Assembly: GCA_900551975.1 (NCBI GenBank)
Contig: URYA01000070.1
Location: 1-7,817, forward strand
Source of the DNA: an uncultured Collinsella sp.
GTDB lineage: Bacteria > Actinomycetota > Coriobacteriia > Coriobacteriales > Coriobacteriaceae
Direction of reading: 5' to 3'
DNA length: 7,817 nucleotides
A program made the translations under genes and the position numbers. The notes under the pieces are model-generated. The model was given only the letters and a program-made list of their open reading frames with translations, was not told where the DNA came from and ran no database searches. Shown one piece after another: positions 5,516 to 7,817 of this stretch. Numbering within the stretch: the first letter of the stretch is position 1; each line of letters starts with the position of its first letter.

Positions 5516-6559
5516 TTAGCGCTTGCGGGGGACGAGTTTGGTGCGGCGCAGGTGGATCATCTCGGCGGCGATGGAGATAGCGATCTCCTCGGGATCCTCT
5601 GCCTCGATGGCAACGCCGATCGGCAGGTGCAGCTCGTCGATCTGGTCCTGCGTAAAGCCCTCCTGCTCCAAGCGAGCCCGCACAAAGGCCGTCTTGCGGC
5701 GCGAGCCAAGGCAACCCAGATAGGCGGGCTTGGCGCGCATGGCCTGAATCACCACGTCGATATCGGACTTGTGGCCTGCTGTGGCCACGACCACCAAGTC
5801 GCGCGGACCGATGGGGCACCGCTCGCCCAGGTTCTTGTAGTCGACCAGACGACGGTCGTAGACACCGGGTACCCATTCGGGCGTCAGCGTGCCGGGGCGG
5901 TCGTCGCAAGCCACGACGGCAAAGCCCGCCGCCGTGAGCACGCGCGCCGTCGCGGCGCCCACGTGTCCGCAGCCAAAGATGTAGGTCAGGCCCTCGGGGC
6001 AGAGCGTCTCGATGTGCGCCGGGGGAATCTCGGAGGCGGCGTTGGTGTAGGTGACCTTACTCCCCTCCTCCACCAGCGAAAGCTCGGGGCAGCCGGCAAT
6101 GGTATGGCGCGATGTCTCGCCATGGTACTCGACCACATCGCCCTCGAGGGCCTGAATGACAAACGGTTCAAAGTCGATGACGAAGTCGCCAATGCGTCGA
6201 TACGCCAAGACGTCGGCAACCGACTGGAACAACGGCACCTGCGATACATCCAGATGCAGATAGCACAGGCAGATGGCTCCGCCGCAGATCATGCCGGTAT
6301 CGGAGTTCTCGCCGCCCATGGTGTAGCGGACCAGACGCGATTTACCCCCGGCCAGCAGCTCGCGCGCCTCGTCCAGCGCAAAGAGCTCAATCTTGCCGCC
6401 GCCGATAGTGCCCGCCTGGCTACCGTCGGCAAAGACGGCCATCCAGGCGCCCACGCCGCGCGGCGACGACCCCGCCGTGCCGGCCACGACCACGAGCTCG
6501 CACGTCTCGCCGGCACGCAGGGCGGCAAGCGCCGCATTCACAACATCGAGCTTTTCCAT
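5516..6559 (-). CDS. XdhC/CoxI-family molybdenum hydroxylase maturation protein
   Basis: XdhC-type proteins bind molybdenum cofactor and prepare it, by sulfuration in the studied cases, for insertion into xanthine-dehydrogenase-type enzymes in the cytoplasm. The 347-residue product has both expected domains. The N-terminal XdhC/CoxI domain contains AGTAGSSPRGVGAWM (26-40), DGSQAGTIGGGKIE (45-58) and GMICGG (89-94), whose cysteine is the conserved one. The C-terminal Rossmann domain has YIFGCGHVGAATARVL (193-208), the acidic DD at 219-220 after the second strand, GCLGSRRKT (282-290) and PIGVAIEAEDPEEIAISIAAEMI (313-335). The ATG is 9 bases after the yqeB stop, with an AGAAGG ribosome-binding site. 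This indicates one operon with yqeB. Its target hydroxylase is not in the window. The family call is firm; the exact chemistry is inferred. Confidence 0.95.
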   Translation of the reverse strand: MEKLDVVNAALAALRAGETCELVVVAGTAGSSPRGVGAWMAVFADGSQAGTIGGGKIELFALDEARELLAGGKSRLVRYTMGGENSDTGMICGGAICLCYLHLDVSQVPLFQSVADVLAYRRIGDFVIDFEPFVIQALEGDVVEYHGETSRHTIAGCPELSLVEEGSKVTYTNAASEIPPAHIETLCPEGLTYIFGCGHVGAATARVLTAAGFAVVACDDRPGTLTPEWVPGVYDRRLVDYKNLGERCPIGPRDLVVVATAGHKSDIDVVIQAMRAKPAYLGCLGSRRKTAFVRARLEQEGFTQDQIDELHLPIGVAIEAEDPEEIAISIAAEMIHLRRTKLVPRKR

Positions 6560-6568
6560 TGCCGCCTT

Positions 6569-7363
6569 CTATCCTCTAAAGACATCGGTGAGCATAGCGA
6601 GTGCCTCGAGCACGCCGCCGCCGACCGACGTCGCCTTGTCCGAAATATAGTTGATATAGCTGGCGTCGCCGCGCGGATCGACATCGGCGCATTTAAAGCC
6701 CTCGGTGACCTGGACGCCATTCGCCAAAAGCCCGCGCAGACAGCCATCGATCTGCGTGCACATGGGCGTATCGCCCGCGTAGCCAATCACGTCTCCGGCG
6801 CTCACGATGTCGCCGATCGCGCGGTCGGACCAAAACACGCCGGCGGCGGGACTGTGGATAACGCGCTCTCTGCCATAGCCAGCGATAATGCCCGGCACGC
6901 CCGTGTTGGGCTGGGGTGAGCCCTGGGTAATCACGCGGCCCAAAAAATGCCCGCGCATGGTTTCGACCACGGCGTCGCAGTCAACCGGCGCGGTAAAGCC
7001 CGGCCCCACGGCGATGACGGCAGGAGCCATGTCGCGCGTGGTGCCCAGATTGCGCTTGGCCAGAATCGCGTCTACCACAGCCGCGGGCTTAAACTCGCCG
7101 GCCATCTGTGCCTGGGGGTCCACCACCACGGCGACATCCCCCGCCTCGGTAATCTCAAGCGCCTCGGCCGGCGTCCGTGCCAAGCGAGCGCGAACGCCTT
7201 CGACCTCGACCTCGCCCAAGCGAATGGCCTCGCAAAAACTGATTGTGCGACGGATGCACGTGGGGACCGCGATATCGGCCATGACAACCGACGCGCCGGC
7301 GCGCACCAAGCGAGCGGCGACGCCCGTGGCGATATCGCCGGCGCCGCGAACATAAACGAGCAT
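6569..7363 (-). CDS. yqeB: Selenium-dependent molybdenum hydroxylase system protein, YqeB (EF2563) family
   Basis: Members of this family co-occur with selenophosphate synthase and molybdenum hydroxylases carrying a labile, non-selenocysteine selenium cofactor; they are thought to help mature that cofactor, but the biochemical step is unknown. The 264-residue product matches the EF2563-type length. It starts with a Rossmann-like RGAGDIATGVAARLVRAG (6-23), followed by the characteristic RRTISFCEAI (38-47), VVVDPQAQ (79-86), IAVGPGFTAPVDCDAVVET (117-135), GRVITQGSPQPNTGVPG (142-158), IGDIVSAGDVIGY (183-195) and KCADVDPRGDASYINYISDKATSVGGGVLEA (224-254). The ATG at 7361-7363 is preceded by GGAGGTG. 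It is the first gene of a two-gene unit with the XdhC-family gene and is divergent from yqeC. The family assignment is confident, the function much less so. Confidence 0.93.
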   Translation of the reverse strand: MLVYVRGAGDIATGVAARLVRAGASVVMADIAVPTCIRRTISFCEAIRLGEVEVEGVRARLARTPAEALEITEAGDVAVVVDPQAQMAGEFKPAAVVDAILAKRNLGTTRDMAPAVIAVGPGFTAPVDCDAVVETMRGHFLGRVITQGSPQPNTGVPGIIAGYGRERVIHSPAAGVFWSDRAIGDIVSAGDVIGYAGDTPMCTQIDGCLRGLLANGVQVTEGFKCADVDPRGDASYINYISDKATSVGGGVLEALAMLTDVFRG

Positions 7364-7395
7364 TCCCGGGGCACCTCCCTGTGCTACGGTTTGAG

Positions 7396-7425
7396 CAGAG
7401 CAAAAGCGGTTCGACCGCTACTCTG
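7396..7425. promoter_or_regulatory. Operator-like palindrome in the yqeB/yqeC divergent region
   Basis: AGCGGT-TCG-ACCGCT (7405-7419) is a perfect inverted repeat, flanked by a second pair, CAGAG (7396-7400) and CTCTG (7421-7425). It lies in the 102-base region between two divergent genes and partly overlaps the candidate -35 of yqeC. It could be a regulator binding site or an RNA hairpin in the yqeB leader. No regulator gene is nearby, and I cannot assign it to a known family. Confidence 0.45.
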
Positions 7426-7440
7426 ATGATTATTTATTAT
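7411..7440 (+). promoter_or_regulatory. Candidate promoter for yqeC
   Basis: TCGACC (7411-7416, 4 of 6 to TTGACA) and TATTAT (7435-7440, 5 of 6 to TATAAT) are 18 bases apart and would start a transcript about 20 bases before the yqeC ATG. The A+T-rich stretch 7427-7452 stands out in a GC-rich window. Motif evidence only. Confidence 0.35.
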
Positions 7441-7446
7441 CACAGT

Positions 7447-7452
7447 ATTATA
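7447..7452 (-). promoter_or_regulatory. Candidate -10 element for yqeB
   Basis: On the minus strand 7452-7447 reads a consensus TATAAT. It lies about 85 bases upstream of the yqeB start, in an A+T-rich island. The sequence 16 to 18 bases further upstream is a poor -35 match, so this may need an activator or may be incidental. Transcripts starting here would include the 7396-7425 palindrome. Confidence 0.35.
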
Positions 7453-7465
7453 CGGCGGTGAACAG

Positions 7466-7817
7466 ATGGAAACGACGAGCGGAAACCTTGCCTCCGCGCT
7501 CAAGATCGAGCCGGGCATTACCGCAATTATCGGCAGCGGCGGCAAGTCGACCTTGCTGAAGGCGCTGGGTCTCGAGCTCATGCGCGCTGGCGGCAGGGTG
7601 CTTCTCTGTACCACCACGCACATGTTTCCCGTCGCCGGCGTGCCGTGGGACGGGTCGAGCCGTCGTCTGGACGCCGCACCCTGGAAACCGGGCGCTCTGC
7701 ATGTTCCCGGCTGCACCTGCGAGGCATGCGCAGGCATGAGCCGCGGAAGTATCTGCCAGGCGGGTGTTTTGGACCCGGAGACAGGCAAGCTCTCCGCCCC
7801 CGCCGAGCCGCCCAACG
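7466..7817 (+). CDS. yqeC: Selenium cofactor biosynthesis protein YqeC, N-terminal part (cut by right window edge)
   Basis: YqeC proteins are small nucleotide-binding proteins found with selenium-dependent molybdenum hydroxylases; the reaction is not established. 117 complete codons are visible and the frame is open at the right edge. The N-terminal P-loop-like block ITAIIGSGGKSTLLKALGLEL (18-38, with K27, S28 and T29) is followed by GRVLLCTTTHMFP (43-55), which matches the family's GKRVL-TTTT pattern. The segment after it carries a compact cysteine group, C83, C85, C88 and C97, which I do not recall as typical. The ATG at 7466-7468 has only a weak GGCGGTG ribosome-binding site; no better in-frame start is seen. 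It is divergent from yqeB, so the pair probably shares regulation. Confidence 0.88.
   Translation, partial: METTSGNLASALKIEPGITAIIGSGGKSTLLKALGLELMRAGGRVLLCTTTHMFPVAGVPWDGSSRRLDAAPWKPGALHVPGCTCEACAGMSRGSICQAGVLDPETGKLSAPAEPPN

Noticed and set aside
5204..6919. Plus-strand open frame of 571 codons across the intergenic region and xdhC-family gene
   Set aside because: It runs antisense to the xdhC-family gene and part of yqeB and through the palindrome; it is a high-GC shadow frame.
7384..7815. Minus-strand 143-codon frame opposite yqeC
   Set aside because: The plus frame carries clear YqeC motifs at 7466 onward; the minus frame has no recognised features and includes the divergent promoter region.

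Overview
The window carries a minus-strand run of ribosomal-protein genes followed, to the right, by a small cluster for maturing selenium-dependent molybdenum hydroxylases. GC content is high, every gene has strong purine-rich Shine-Dalgarno sites, S14 is the short zinc-binding type, and the accessory genes belong to anaerobe families. Together these suggest a high-GC Gram-positive anaerobe. A gut coriobacterium (Collinsella-like) is my best guess, but it is an inference from general character and not a database result.

Layout, in minus-strand transcription order. From 5204 down to 1 the genes are rplE, rpsN, rpsH, rplF, rplR, rpsE, rpmD, rplO, secY and adk, with adk cut by the left edge. 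This is the classical distal spc operon order, with tight or overlapping junctions from rplR onward. Stem-loops lie between rplE and rpsN and between rplF and rplR. The normal proximal genes rplN and rplX are not upstream of rplE. Instead there is a 311-base gene-free stretch (5205-5515) holding a plausible promoter, a leader predicted to fold into two adjacent stem-loops, and an 87-base near-perfect palindrome.

From 5516 to 7363, on the same strand, are an XdhC/CoxI-family protein gene and, just upstream of it, a YqeB (EF2563-family) gene, 9 bases apart. A 102-base divergent region with an operator-like palindrome separates them from a plus-strand yqeC gene that runs off the right edge. XdhC, YqeB and YqeC are known as co-occurring accessory proteins for molybdenum hydroxylases that need a labile selenium cofactor. 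The hydroxylase itself is not in the window.

The main points of interest are the break in the spc operon between rplX and rplE, the palindrome next to that break, the structured rplE leader, and a cysteine cluster in YqeC. I found no RNA genes, CRISPR arrays, insertion sequences or phage genes. I found no previously undescribed multi-gene system. The genes themselves belong to known families.
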